NCBI RefSeq assembly: GCF_017591435.1 | Contig: NC_059301.1 | Span: 33,080,986 to 33,144,985 of the forward strand | Length of the DNA: 64,000 nucleotides | Reading direction: 5' to 3' | DNA from: Portunus trituberculatus | Lineage: Eukaryota > Arthropoda > Malacostraca > Decapoda > Portunidae | In this document: positions 22,651 to 32,600 of the stretch, in pieces | Numbering within the stretch: the stretch's first letter is position 1 | Layout: each line of letters opens with the position of its first letter | Translations under genes and position numbers: made by a program | Notes under the pieces: model-generated | What the model was told of the DNA's origin: nothing | Seen by the model: only the letters and a program-made list of their open reading frames with translations | Database searches by the model: none

Positions 22651-22950
22651 TTTGTTTCACTGTTTGATCTGCTGCAGTCTCTGACGAGACAGCCAGACGT
22701 TACCCTACGGAACGAGCTCAGAGCTCATTATTTCCGATCTTCGGATAGGCCTGAGACCAGGCACACACCACACACCGGGACAACAAACAAGGTCACAACT
22801 CCTCGATTTACATCCCGTACCTACTCACTGCTAGGTGAACAGGGGTTACGCGTGAAAGGAGACACACCCAAATATCTCCACCCGGCCGGGGAATCGAACC
22901 CCGGTCCTCTGGCTTGTGAAGCCAGCGCTCTAAGCACTGAGCTACCGGGC
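22651..22950 (-). mobile_element. tRNA-Val-headed SINE (type A), minus strand
   Basis: The tRNA-like head on the minus strand at 22950-22881 has an A-box region TAGCTCAGTGCTTAGAGC, a CAC anticodon in a TTCACAA loop and B box GGTTCGATTCC. The body has ACCTAGCAGTGAGTAGGTAC and GGGATGTAAATCGAGG; the 3' end is GATCAAACAGTGAAAC. GT/AC tracts flank both sides. It matches the copy at 31935-32234 closely, so it is recent. A tRNA scanner would call the head as tRNA-Val, but it is a SINE. Confidence 0.88.
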
Positions 22951-23336
22951 GTGTGTGTGTGTGTGTGATTTATGTCTATTGTTGCCAAAAAGTAGAAAAC
23001 AAAGGAGGAGGTCGGAGCATGCCGGCCTCTCCCTAAACGTGGAACAAACATATGTAAGGGTCCGAGCCCGTATTTATGAAACTATGGTTCAACATAAGTG
23101 AAACATAAGTCCACAAGATGGCGGACACCATGACTTACGTAAAATAGCATCCACAAAGATTCGCTGCTGTTGGCGGGTGGAGGTTGGTAGCCTGCCTAAA
23201 AGTGCTCATTGGCTGCCAGGAGCTGCATCCAAGAAACCTTAACAACGTCAGAGCAAGCTCCTGCCGCGAAATGGCATCCATGAACGCTTGGAGGGACGGT
23301 GACGAGGTTGCTATCGGGTTACTCTCAGGTTGCCGG

Positions 23337-23396
23337 GAGTGATAGTGAATTACTAATGAAATACCGTGGTATTTCATTAGTAATTCACTATCACTC
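23337..23396. repeat. Perfect 29-bp-arm palindrome with 2-base loop
   Basis: Arms 23337-23365 and 23368-23396 are exact reverse complements around a GT loop. Confidence 0.97.
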
Positions 23397-23450
23397 AGTG
23401 CCATGGAGTCAAGTTATCCTCATGGCATGAGCATATATGAATACTAAGAT

Positions 23451-23759
23451 ATGATATCCATTATAGCAGGCAATAGAGGAGTGGAAATAAATATCGTGGT
23501 GAAAGCAACACGCAAGCTAAAAGGGTCACAAGAAGAAGAAGCGGCCGAGTCGTCGCAAGTCTCCGCCTCATTTGTGGACGATCTCACCTCTGCTTTATTT
23601 TTTGGTATTCCATGTAAGATTTCACTTTATGCATTACAAAACAATCCTTTCTTGAGTGGCAAGGTTTGTAAAAAGCTAATAGAAATGTTGTTTAGTGAAC
23701 ATAAATGCATATATAAGACAGTAACACCACCTCGAGAGGTGGTTTTCCCAGCAACTTGA
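23451..23759 (+). other. Unrecognised open frame inside foldback element
   Basis: 102 codons from MISIIAGNRGVEINIVVKA to VVFPAT. The composition is protein-like, but there is no known domain, and the 3' end enters the foldback arm. It may be a relic of a transposon protein. Evidence for expression is absent. Confidence 0.2.
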
Positions 23760-24151
23760 GAGCAACCTGATAGCAACCTCGTCACAGTCCTTCCAAGCGT
23801 TAATGGATGCCATTTTGCAGCAGGAGGTTGCTCTGACGTTATTAAAGAATCCTGGATCCAGCTCCCGCTCTTCTCATGCCTCATTTGCAGTCTGCCAGCA
23901 CTGAGTACAGACGGAATCTCTTCAATCTGCCTATAATTCACCAAGATGCCCCCAAAACATCCTTCATCTTCTTCTGCATGTGGGGTTATTTTTTTTTTTA
24001 TGTAGATTTTTGAGCTCAGAGGAAGATGGTGTTTTGTTTGTTTTCTTTGTTTTGTTGTTTTCTCTTATTATTTTTTGCTTTCTCTTCTTATTTCTTGCTT
24101 TTCCCTTTACTTAAAATACACTTCAAGTATTTAGAATGGTAAATAATAAAA

Positions 24152-24592
24152 ATTTCATAAAAATGTTTATATCCTGTTTTGTTTTACTCGTTATTTTCAA
24201 AGGATGTTCATTGAATCCTTAAATATATTATTGTATCATATAGGAAAAACTCTCATGAACACAATAGTGTTATCAGAATGCAGGTAAACCTCCACTTGAT
24301 GAAAACACATTGTCATTCGTAGCCACGTGTTACTCGCCAGGGCTTACGGCGAGCCGCTCCACCACCACCAACACTACTACCACGGAGCGGCTTGCCGCAA
24401 ACCGCGGCGAGTAACATGTGGCTACAAATGACAATGTGTTTTCATTAAGTGGAGGTTTACCTGCATTCTGATAACACTATTGTGTTCATGAGAGTTTTTC
24501 CTATATGATGTAATAATATATTTCAGGATTCAATGAACATCCTTTGAAAATAACGAGCAAAACAAAACAGGATATAAAATTTTTTATGAAAT
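24152..24592. repeat. 441-bp foldback with two 209-bp arms
   Basis: Left arm 24152-24360 and right arm 24384-24592 are reverse complements with few mismatches (TTTCATGAGAG-type words, CTCCACTT, TTACTCG, AGCCGCTCC). The loop is 23 bases, CA-rich. Arms of equal length with almost no indels imply a recent or gene-converted hairpin. No transposon TIR or coding frame was recognised. Confidence 0.95.
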
Positions 24593-24866
24593 CGTCGCAG
24601 TTCAACTCGTCATAATACCATTATCTTTTTTCTTTTGTTAATTTTCTACAATACATCTTGATTGTATAGTCACTGCCGAGTCTTATGGTGTTAACCAAAT
24701 CTGGCTATCCCTTATATGAAGTGAGTTATAGCATATAAAATAAAAACATTTCTCACTGGACATATGAGACAGCCTCTCTGTGGGTGCTAGCGAGAGAGGG
24801 GTGCAGCCAATCAGCGCCCAGCTTTTAAACCCGCTTCGGCGCCAGGAATATAGGTTAAGTAAACAA
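24593..24866. other. Non-coding spacer
   Basis: Short unique-looking sequence between the foldback and the truncated LINE. Nothing recognised. Confidence 0.5.
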
Positions 24867-26467
24867 GGTATAGGTCCCTCCGTTCTCTTCTATCTTGTAA
24901 GGTTGGCAGTCCCATTTCCTTCAGTCGTTCTTCATATGTGAGCTCCTTTAATTCTGACACCATCTTAGTAGGAATCTTCTGTATCCTTTTCAAATTTCTT
25001 ATATCCTTTTTTAGAGCTCGGATACCATACCACTGCTGCATATTCTAGCCTTGGGCGTATCATGCTTGTGATGATTTTTTTCATCATATCTTTATCCATG
25101 TAATAAAATGCCACTCTTATATTGGTCAACATCTTATATGATAGTCCAAATATCTTGCTTATGTGTTTATCTTGCCAACTGCATGCCTCCCCTCCTCCTG
25201 CGGCCACGCTGCACAAAGCTTTCTTCTTCCTCTCATCCCTATTCTGTCCAACTCTCTAATGCAAGAGTTAACCAGTACGCTCAATCATTCATCCCTTTCA
25301 CTGGTAAACTCTGGAACTCCCTCCCTGCATCTGTATTTCCGAATTCCTACAACTTGTCTTCTTTTAAGAGGGAGGTATCGAGGCATTTGCTCCCCTAATT
25401 CTGGCTGACGGTTTTGGCACTTTTTTACTCTTTGGAGAGCCAGCGCTCAAGTGGGCTTTTTTCTAACTTTCTTTTTTTTTTTTTGCCCTTGGCTGGCCCT
25501 CTTCCCTACGTAAAAAAAAAAAAAAAAAAAAATCAGGGCTCAGATTTTCTTGTATGATCACTCCAAGATCTTTTTCATCTTTAGTCTTCATTATTTGCTC
25601 CTCTCCCATCAAATAGTTTCATGCTGGTCTTCTCTTACTCTTTCCTAGTTCCATTATGTGGCATTTCTTGGTATTAAACTTTAATTTCCACTTCTTGCTC
25701 CATTCATAGATCTTGTTTAAATCTTCCTGCAACAGCAGACAGTCCTCTCTGGTTTTGATAACTCTTAGCAACTTTGCATCATCAATGAATAAATCTATAT
25801 AACTGTTTATCCCTATGTGAATGTCGTTTACAGAAACTTGAAACATAATGGGGGCTAACACTGACCCTTGTGGCACTCTGCTAGTTACTTTACCCCAAGT
25901 TGAGTATGTATCTCTAATCACAGTTCTCATTTACCTATCCTTCAAATAATCTCTTGTCCATTCGAGCAAGGTTCCATACAGTCCTCCTATATACTTTAGT
26001 TTCCAAAGAAGTCTGTGTGGGACTTTATCAAAAGCCTTTTTAATGTCCAGGTATACTGTATCTACCCATCCATCTCTGTTTTCAAGTCCTGCAATAACTC
26101 TCGAGTAGAAGCTCAACAAATTTGATATACATGACCGCCCTGTCCTGAACCCAAATTGTCTGTTCGATATGACTTGCTCTTCTTCTAGAAATTTAACCCA
26201 TTTTCTTTGGTAATTATTTCACACAACTTCCCCAAGACACTTGTAAGTGACACTGGTCTGTAGTTTAGTGGTTCAGTTGCCTTTCCTCCTTTAAATATCG
26301 GTATTATGTTGGCTCTCTTCCATGCTAGTGGAACTTTCCCTTCATTTACTGAACTTTTAATTATTTCCCAAATTGGATCCAGTAATTGTTCTTTACATTC
26401 TTTTAACACCCAGCCTGATACACCATCTGGCCCCATTGCTTTTCTGACTTCCAACTTATCCAGTATA
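24867..26467 (-). mobile_element. LINE-AC family RT fragment, minus strand
   Basis: Minus-strand RT in broken frames: VRKAMGPDGVSGWVLKECKE, PLNYRPVSLTSVLGKLCE, FGFRTGRSC, LDIKKAFDKVPHRLLWKL, SRVPQGSVLAPIMF, FIDDAKLL (catalytic box, with I for A), MELGKSKRRPA and IRPRLEYAAVVW. These are CR1-like RT signatures. It ends abruptly at 24867, without the (AC)n tail, and at 26467, where a pogo-like element begins. A second LINE is inserted at 25169-25531. Confidence 0.85.
25169..25531 (+). mobile_element. 3' fragment of a poly(A)-tailed LINE inside LINE-AC
   Basis: It reads SFIPFTGKLWNSLPASVFP, then SFKREVSRHLLP and a stop, then a 3' UTR ending TTTTGCCCTTGGCTGGCCC, CCTACGT and about 20 A. This is the C-terminal tail style of a different LINE lineage. 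It interrupts the host LINE between the segments for EKDLGVII and KIFGLSYKML. No clear target duplication was found. A sister 3' end lies at 2700-2873. Confidence 0.8.
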
Positions 26468-27775
26468 AGGAAGCAAAATTCCCACAACTAGAAGAAATCA
26501 TGAGAACATGGGTAGACGACCACCAAAATAAAGGATACTCCGTCTCAACGAAGATTATAATGGAAGAAGCAGAGACTGGCAGCAGAAAGAAACATACCAG
26601 CAAATGAGTTTACTGGATCATCGTCATGAAACGGAACAATCTGAATATGAGAGTGAAGACCAGGATTGCACAGAAGTTGCCTGCAGAATACGAGGATAAA
26701 GTGCAAGAATTCCACAAATACGTGATCAATGCTAGAAAAAAGATAAATTATGAAATGGGACAGATCGGCAATATGGATGAAGTGCCGTTGACTTTCGATG
26801 TCCCATCAAACAAAAGTGTGGAAAATAAAGGAGCAAAGACAGTGACAATAAAAACAACTGGTCATGAGAAATCTCTCTTTACAGTCTTTACAGTTGTTTT
26901 GGCATGCTGTGCAGACGGCAGAAAACTTCCACCACTACTTATTTTCAAACGAAAAACTATGCCTAAGGATAAGATCCCAGCTGGTGTTCTTGTTCATGTG
27001 CACCCTAAAGGATGGATGGATGAGGCTGGAGTTCAACTGTGGCTTGAGAAGGTCTGGTCACAACGTCCTGGTGGTTTGTTGAAGAAACCAGCGTTACTAG
27101 TGTGGGATCAGTTTAGAGCCCACAAAACTTAAGCCACAAAGAAAAAAACTCCAACAATTAAATAAGAAACAAGCAGTCATTCCAGGTGGTTGAACATCAC
27201 AGCTACAACCCTTAGACGTCATCAACAAGCCCTTTAAAGGTTTCGTGCGTGATGAGTGGGGCAAGTGGATGGCTGCTGGTAACCATGACATAACGCCAAC
27301 AGGACGACTCAAAAGACCATCTATTACACAAGTCTGTGAATGGGTGAAGACGTCATGGGGTGCAGTGAAGGAAATGTGGAATAAGCAATGCGATGGATGG
27401 AACTGAGGATGAATTTCTCTATGAAGACCGTGACGCCGATGTAGATGACCCAGATTCAACTACAGAAAGTGAAAGCAGCAATGAACACAGTAGCAACGAT
27501 GAATTCGCAGGATTTGAGGATCAATAAATGTCTACAATTTGTTATTTTATTTTGTAACAATTATTTTAGCAGTATTTATTTTATAAAATTTTCTTGATAT
27601 TTTGTAATAAAGCAATATTTTGATGCTGTTATTGGTGCTGTAGAGTTGCCGACTTGGAACTGATGCTCAGGTAGGTTGTAAAACCCTCAAAACTTTTTTT
27701 TCCAAAAATTGCTTCGCTAATTATAGGGTGCGTCTTACCACTTGTAGCGTCTTATGAGACAGGAAATACGGTACC
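26468..27775 (+). pseudogene. pogo-like DDE transposase remnant
   Basis: The frame starts in a CENP-B-type HTH (FPQLEEIMRTWVDDHQNKGY, SVSTKIIMEEA), has an in-frame TGA at 26605-26607, then an open frame at 26626-27132 with MDEVPLTFD, FKRKTMPKDKIPAG, GWMDEAGVQLWLEKVW and LLVWDQFRAH. After a frame change near 27125 it continues QLQPLDVINKPFKGFVRDEW with another stop. First, second and third DDE positions (MDEVP, VWDQF, PLDV) are all visible, but the frame is broken. The element's 5' TIR is lost at the LINE junction; its 3' end near 27735-27775 reads GGTGCGTCTTACC then GAAATACGGTA, a common pogo-type terminus. Confidence 0.88.
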
Positions 27776-29866
27776 TTGTTCACTTGGATTTGTTGGGGGA
27801 AGTGGCGGACGAGGAAGAGGGTGACGAGATGGGGGAGTCGTCAGTGTCAGGCGTGTGGGTAGAGGATGAAGATGGCACTGACTGAGGAGTGGATGGTACT
27901 GTTGCCTCACGTTTTATCTACCCGTTTGAAGAACCGATGAAGCGACGACTGGCTCACAGCCTTCTTTTTTTCCTCGTATATGACGCGGTAGCATTTCAGT
28001 GCATCATGAACAGCTGCTGACACCTTGGCATGTCGTTCTTCATTTGGGTCGTGTTCTTCAAAATTTGCCAAGGCTGCTTCTATCGATGCAAAAGCTTCTG
28101 CCATCTTTTTAGTTTGGAAATGTTTTGTTGGCATTTCCACTTCTTCCTCCTCTGCCTCCTTCCTCTGCTTCTCCAATTCTCGTAGTTCATCATTAAATAG
28201 CTCCTTGTCATGGTCATCAAAGAACTCTGTGAAGTCCTGCTCCTCCAGCTCTAGCTCCAGTTTCTCACTCATGGAGATTAAATTGTCAACAACCTTTTCC
28301 TGCTCCTCCTGAATATTTTCAAACCCAGTGAAATCGTGAACAACCTGAGGGCAGAGCTTTTTCCATATGGCATTCATACAGGTGGTTGTAACTTCCCACC
28401 AGGAGGTATTAATGTTTTTTATGGCATTGTAGATGTTATATGACCTCCAAAATTCGCTCAGAGTCATATCAGTCTCGTCTGTTGCCTTCAGTGCCTGGCA
28501 GAAAGTGTACCTTAGATAGTATTTCTTGAACGTTGCGATGACTCCCTGGTTGTATAATGGAGGTTGTGTTGGGTGGCAGGTAGACAACCTTGACATTAGG
28601 GTGAAAGTCATCTAGGTAAAGTGGGTGGCCAGGGGTGTTCTCCAGCACCAGGAGGACGTTGAATGGAATGGAGTTGCTCCAACAATACTTCTCCACCTCA
28701 GGGATAAATTGATTATATAAAACCACTCCTGAAAAATCGCCTGTGTGACCCAAGCTTTATGGTTACTCTTCCACACAATTGGAAGAGACGCCTTGGCAAT
28801 GTTTTTCAGGGCTCGTTGGTTTTCCGAGGTGTAAACCAGTAGGGGCTTTAATTTTAAATCACCACTGGCATTACCCCCAAGCAGTAGCGTCAGTCTGTCC
28901 TTTGCAGCTTTGAAGCCAGGCATCATCTTTTCCTCCTTACTGATGTAGGTTCGGTCAGGCATCTTTTTCCAGTAGAGGCCAGTTTCATCCACATTTAAAA
29001 TTTTATGTGGTGTGTAGCCTCTCCCTGGTGGATAATTTCTGCTAGTTTTCCTGGGAATTCCTCAGCTGCCTTAACATCTGCACTCGCCGCCTCACCAGAC
29101 ACCTTCACGTTATGCAAGTTATTGCGCGCCTTGAAGCGGTTAAACCACCCATGACTTGCAGTGAATGAATGACACATCCTCACCATCCTAAGCCTTCAGT
29201 TCATTGAATAGACTCAGGGCCTTCTCTTGAATCATCATAAGGCATAGACTTTTCCGTTTCTGGATGCAGTCCTCGAACCAGACGCCGAGATGTTTTTCCA
29301 TCTCCTCAATCACTTTCCCTCTCTTTTTCGATATGATGGTTGATTGCATGGGCACTGCAGATTTCACATGTTCCACAATTTTTTTCTTTGTTCTTAATAA
29401 TTGTGCCTACAGTTGACCGATTCATATTAAATTTTCGTGCCACATCAGACATTTTCTCACCTTTCTCAAGCCGTTTTATGATGTCCATTTTCACCTCTAA
29501 AGTTATAGCCTGACGTTTCTTGGCACTTCCACTGGCTTCACCGTTTATTTTTCACTTCACACCCGACATTTTTTATGGAATGATTCACAGGTAAAGCAAA
29601 TTATGGCACAAAAATTGGCGGTACACGAGGACACAGTGAACAGATGCTTTCGTGTTTATGGCGGGAAGGCAGGTGAGTGATGCGCACAGCTGAGTGAGCG
29701 CGGCGTGCCACGGCGTGGCAGACTTGTGAACTATATTCGCGCCCGGGAAATTTGAAGTTTGCTAGCATCTTTCAAACAATTTTTTGGACTTAAGTATTTC
29801 AATTTTTTTTTTCATATGTATGGAATGTTCACAAGTCGAATGTTCGTAAGTAGGGGAGTTTCTGTA
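27776..29866 (-). pseudogene. Tigger (TIGD1-like) transposase remnant with PIP-box C-terminus
   Basis: Minus-strand order: HTH (MKMDIIKRLEKGEKMSDVAR, 29494), second HTH (TIISKKRGKVIEEMEKHLGV, ASHGWFNRFKARNNLHNVKV), DDE region with MDETGLYWKKMPDRTYISKE (28992), GGNASGDLKLKPLLVY, VLENTPGHP and YLPPNTTSIIQP, then a C-terminal acidic region and QSSLHRFFKRVDK. The second catalytic Asp is Glu (VLEN). An 8-base gap relative to the family at SIIQP/QGVIATFK removes the third Asp and shifts the frame. The 5' TIR, read from 29864 on the minus strand, begins CAGAAACTCCCCTACTTACG with TA outside; the 3' TIR is missing. Confidence 0.9.
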
Positions 29867-30437
29867 CTGACGTGGCTCCCTTGCGTTCTCTTCATTTCAT
29901 TTTGGCCATGGCCCCCAAGCGTCCTACCCCATCTACCCCTTCTGCTGCCAAGAAGAGGAAGGTGCTGATCCTAGCACAGAAGATGGAGGTGATTGAGAGT
30001 TTCGAAGGAGGCATGGGGTGGACTGAAGCTGCCAAGAAGTTTGGGCTGCATGAGGCGTCTGTCCGCACGATTTACAAGGCGTGGGACAAAATCAGGCAAA
30101 GTGTGCAATAAGTTCAAGAGGGGTGCTGAGGAGCTTCTTTTGCCTTACAAGGAGACCTTACGCCATATGGAAGCATCTGCCAGTCAGAGGCCCATTACTT
30201 CATATTTCAAGCCCTCTCCAACCAGCAAATAAACTAAAGGTACTAGTACTATCATTAAATAAAATGTGTGATTGGTACTTCATTTATTGTTTTTTTTCAG
30301 CCTTTTCGGTAAAAAAAATTTTTGTGGGAGGATCTGGGAACGTAACCCCCATTTTCCCATAAGGCCTATTATTCGCCGAACACGAATCTCGCCGTACACG
30401 ACGAGCTCAAGAACATAACTATCGTGTTGGGCGAGGT
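29867..30437 (+). pseudogene. Tigger internal-deletion derivative (HTH joined to C-terminus)
   Basis: The frame from ATG 29908 encodes MAPKRPTPSTPSAAKKRK, then an HTH (QKMEVIESFEGGMGWTEAAK, FGLHEASVRTIYKAWDKI) and stops at 30111. In the next frame, KFKRGAEELLLPYKETLRHM leads to QRPITSYFKPSPTSK and a stop at 30231. The DDE core is absent, so this is a deletion derivative. The 3' TIR near 30415-30437 reads TCGTGTTGGGCGAGGTATGA. The C-terminal QRPITSYF fits the PCNA-interacting box pattern. Confidence 0.8.
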
Positions 30438-30779
30438 ATGACTGTACATAAGTTTTGTATGTGATACAATGATGCGCCCTTTGCTTACATTCCACAGGTT
30501 GCCGTTTAGTGTCTTTCCTGTTTCACTCTCCCTCCCTTCATAAATTTAAGATCATCAACATTATAAAGTTATGTACATTATAATGACTTAAATTAAACTG
30601 CCTAAATGTTTAATTTCATAATTTCTACTTTCATTAAACCTTTCACTGTACTATGATGCACTCTCGCTTTGTTTACTCAATGGAAGTTCAAGTCAGGGGT
30701 TTAACGTGTTATAATCGGTTCGCTTAACGAAGGTTTTTTTTAGGAACGTAACCCCTTCGTTAAGCGGGGGTTAACTGTA
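30438..30779 (+). mobile_element. Tigger family T1, 3' fragment
   Basis: TACATAAGTTTTGTATGTGA through to the terminal TIR (CTTCGTTAAGCGGGGGTTAA, CTGTA) matches the 3' third of the element at 55663-56588. It is joined on the left to another Tigger end and on the right to a LINE tail. Confidence 0.85.
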
Positions 30780-31062
30780 TAAGATAGTAAATGATATTGA
30801 AAAAATAGACAAAGAAAACCTGGTACTGTTGATGGAAGAAGATGGAAGGACAAGGAGACATGAAAAAAATCAGGATAAGGCGGTGTGTGAAGGAAATTGG
30901 AAAATACAGTTTTCCACACAGAACGGTGGAAAAATGGATTGCACCGGATAATGGAATTGTTACAGCACATAGTGTGCATAACTTTAAAGAAAAACTAGAT
31001 AAATGGAAATATGGAGACAGGACACTATGAGCCTCGCTCGAACCCTGTACAATACAATTAGG
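30778..31062 (+). mobile_element. LINE-AC 3' fragment (copy b)
   Basis: C-terminal coding remnant (KKIRIRRCVKEIGKYSFPHR, VHNFKEKLDKWKYGDRTL, stop) then a 3' UTR ending ATTAGGTAAATACACACAC. Frameshifted. The (AC)n tail leads straight into the next fragment. Confidence 0.85.
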
Positions 31063-31095
31063 TAAATACACACACACACACACACACACACACAC
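31063..31095. repeat. (AC)n junction
   Basis: Tail of the preceding LINE fragment, shared with the start of the next one. Confidence 0.95.
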
Positions 31096-31500
31096 TGGAG
31101 TTCAACACGACAAAATGCAAGAAAATAGAGTTTGGCAAGAGTGAAAGAAGAATCAGGAGTATGTACAAGATAGGAAATGAAGACATAAAAACCAGTCATG
31201 AAGAAAGTTCGTATATCTAGATGAAGAAATGATGAAGAAAATAATTACTGCAATGATAAGACCGAGGCTTGAATATGCAACAATACAGTGGGCTCGAACT
31301 TAAAGAAACACATAAGGAAACTAGAGAAAGTACAGAGGGCTGCAACAAAATGGTGCCTGACTTAAGAGATTTGACTTATGAAGACAGACTGAAAAGAATG
31401 CAACTTCCAACCCTGGAAAACAGAAGAAAGGGAGACCTGATAGCAATATACAGAGTGATGATTGGCATGGAAAAATGGATAGGGAAGATCACACACATGG

Positions 31501-31540
<40 letters not shown>
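31096..31540 (+). mobile_element. LINE-AC related fragment, subfamily of 62.1-64 kb, with internal deletion
   Basis: It starts inside RT (EFNTTKCKKIEFGKSERRIR), jumps from the equivalent of IKTSHEES straight to YLDEEMMKKIITAMIRPRLE, and goes on to MVPDLRDLTYEDRLKRMQLP. The missing piece, compared with the 62.7-kb copy, is on the order of 100 bases. It ends at an (AC)n tract in place of the usual C-terminus. Confidence 0.8.
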
Positions 31541-31541
<1 letters not shown>

Positions 31542-31548
31542 TAGGTAA

Positions 31549-31583
<35 letters not shown>
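31503..31583. repeat. Two (AC)n tracts split by ATTAGGTAAAT
   Basis: AC run, then ATTAGGTAAATACACAC, then a second AC run. This is the LINE-AC 3' terminal word embedded between two AC arrays. Confidence 0.95.
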
Positions 31584-31587
<4 letters not shown>

Positions 31588-31858
31588 GCGTAGTGTAGTG
31601 GTAGTACGCTCAATTCACAATTGAGAGAGCCCAGGTTCGAGTCCCGGGAAGTGGCGAGGCAAATGGGCAAGCCTTTTAATGCATAGCCCCTGTTCACCTA
31701 GCAGTAAATAGGTACGGGATGTAACTCGAGGGCTTGTGGCCTCGCTCTCCCAGTGTGTGTTGTATGTGATGTGGTCTCAGTCCTACCCGAAGATCGGTCA
31801 CTATGAGTTCTCTCCGTAAGGGAAAGGCTGGCTTGGTAACCAGCAGACGACCGTGGTG

Positions 31859-31862
<4 letters not shown>
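31584..31862 (+). mobile_element. tRNA-headed SINE (type B), copy 1
   Basis: The head GCGTAGTGTAGTGGTAGTAC has a CAC anticodon in a TTCACAA loop flanked by CTCAA/TTGAG, and B box GGTTCGAGTCC. The body has CCTGTTCACCTAGCAGTAAA, TAGGTACGGGATGTAACTCG, ACCCGAAGATCGGTCA and GCAGACGACC, ending at (AC)n. The body is shared with type A SINEs although the heads differ. Confidence 0.88.

Positions 31863-31934
<72 letters not shown>
31863..31934. repeat. (AC)n between SINE B1 and SINE A2
   Basis: 36 AC units; 3' tail of one SINE abutting the tRNA head of the next. Confidence 0.97.
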
Positions 31935-31936
<2 letters not shown>

Positions 31937-32234
31937 CCCGGTAGCTCAGTGGTTAGAGCGCTGGCTTCACAAGCCAGAGGACCGGGGTTCGATTCCCCGG
32001 CCGGGTGGAGATATTTGGGTGTGTCTCCTCACGTGTAGCCCTGTTCACCTAGCAGTGAGTAGGTACGGGATGTAAATCGAGGAGTTGTGACCTTGTTGTC
32101 CCGGTGTGTGGTGTGTGCCTGGTCTCAGGCCTATCCGAAGATCGGAAATAATGAGCTCTGAGCTCGTTCCATAGGGTAACGTCTGGCTGTCTCGTCAGAG
32201 ACTGCAGCAGATCAAACAGTGAAACACACACATA
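31935..32234 (+). mobile_element. tRNA-Val-headed SINE (type A), copy 2
   Basis: The head at 31936-32006 folds as a tRNA: D arm GCTC/GAGC, anticodon arm CTGGC-TTCACAA-GCCAG (CAC, Val), T arm CGGGG-TTCGATT-CCCCG. The acceptor pairs GCCCGGT with GCCGGGT, but one base before the D stem is missing, so it is unlikely to be a working tRNA. Body and 3' end as in the minus copy at 22651-22950. Confidence 0.9.
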
Positions 32235-32242
32235 GTACACAC

Positions 32243-32518
32243 TGCGTAGTGTAGTAGTTAGCACGCTCAACTCAATCGAGAGGCCGGGTTCAAGTCCCGG
32301 GAAGCAGCGAGGCAAATGGGCAAGCTTCTTAATGTGTAGCCCCTATTCACCTAGCAGTAAATAGGTACAGGATGTAACTCGAGGGGTTGTGGCCTCGCTT
32401 TCCCAGTGTCTGTTGTCTGTGATGTGGTGTCAGTCCTACCCGAAGATTGGTCTATGAGCTCTGAGCTCGCTCCGTTATGGGGAAGACTGACTGGGTGACC
32501 TGCAGACGACCAAGGTAA

Positions 32519-32522
<4 letters not shown>
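32243..32522 (+). mobile_element. tRNA-headed SINE (type B), copy 2
   Basis: The head GCGTAGTGTAGTAGTTAGCA has B box GGTTCAAGTCC; the anticodon loop has lost bases. The body is as in copy 1, ending GGTAAATTACACAC, which runs into (AC)n. Confidence 0.87.

Positions 32523-32596
<74 letters not shown>
32523..32596. repeat. (AC)n microsatellite
   Basis: About 37 AC units joining SINE B2 to a LINE fragment. Confidence 0.97.

Positions 32597-32600
<4 letters not shown>

Larger units (their letters stand above)
23180..23890. repeat. Foldback element with inverted arms and internal palindrome
   Basis: 23184-23330 is the reverse complement, with mismatches, of about 23759-23880: both contain GATAGCAACCTCGTCAC, TCCAAGCGTT, ATGGATGCCATTT and TGCTCTGACGTT. 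Between the arms lie a near-perfect palindrome (23337-23396) and an open frame (23451-23759). No known domain was recognised; superfamily unknown. Confidence 0.7.

Noticed and set aside
26626..27132. Domesticated pogo-derived host gene
   Set aside because: The 168-codon frame is open, but stops at 26605 and about 27183 and a frameshift near 27125 cut the HTH and third catalytic residue from it. Decay, not domestication, is the simpler reading.
28025..28312. Serine-rich plus-strand protein
   Set aside because: Antisense to the acidic C-terminal region of the Tigger transposase.
31936..32006. Functional tRNA-Val(CAC) gene (also the mirror copy at 22881-22950)
   Set aside because: The head folds well, but a base between acceptor and D stem is missing, and the sequence goes on into a repeated SINE body with an AC tail in several copies. 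It is a SINE head, not a tRNA gene.
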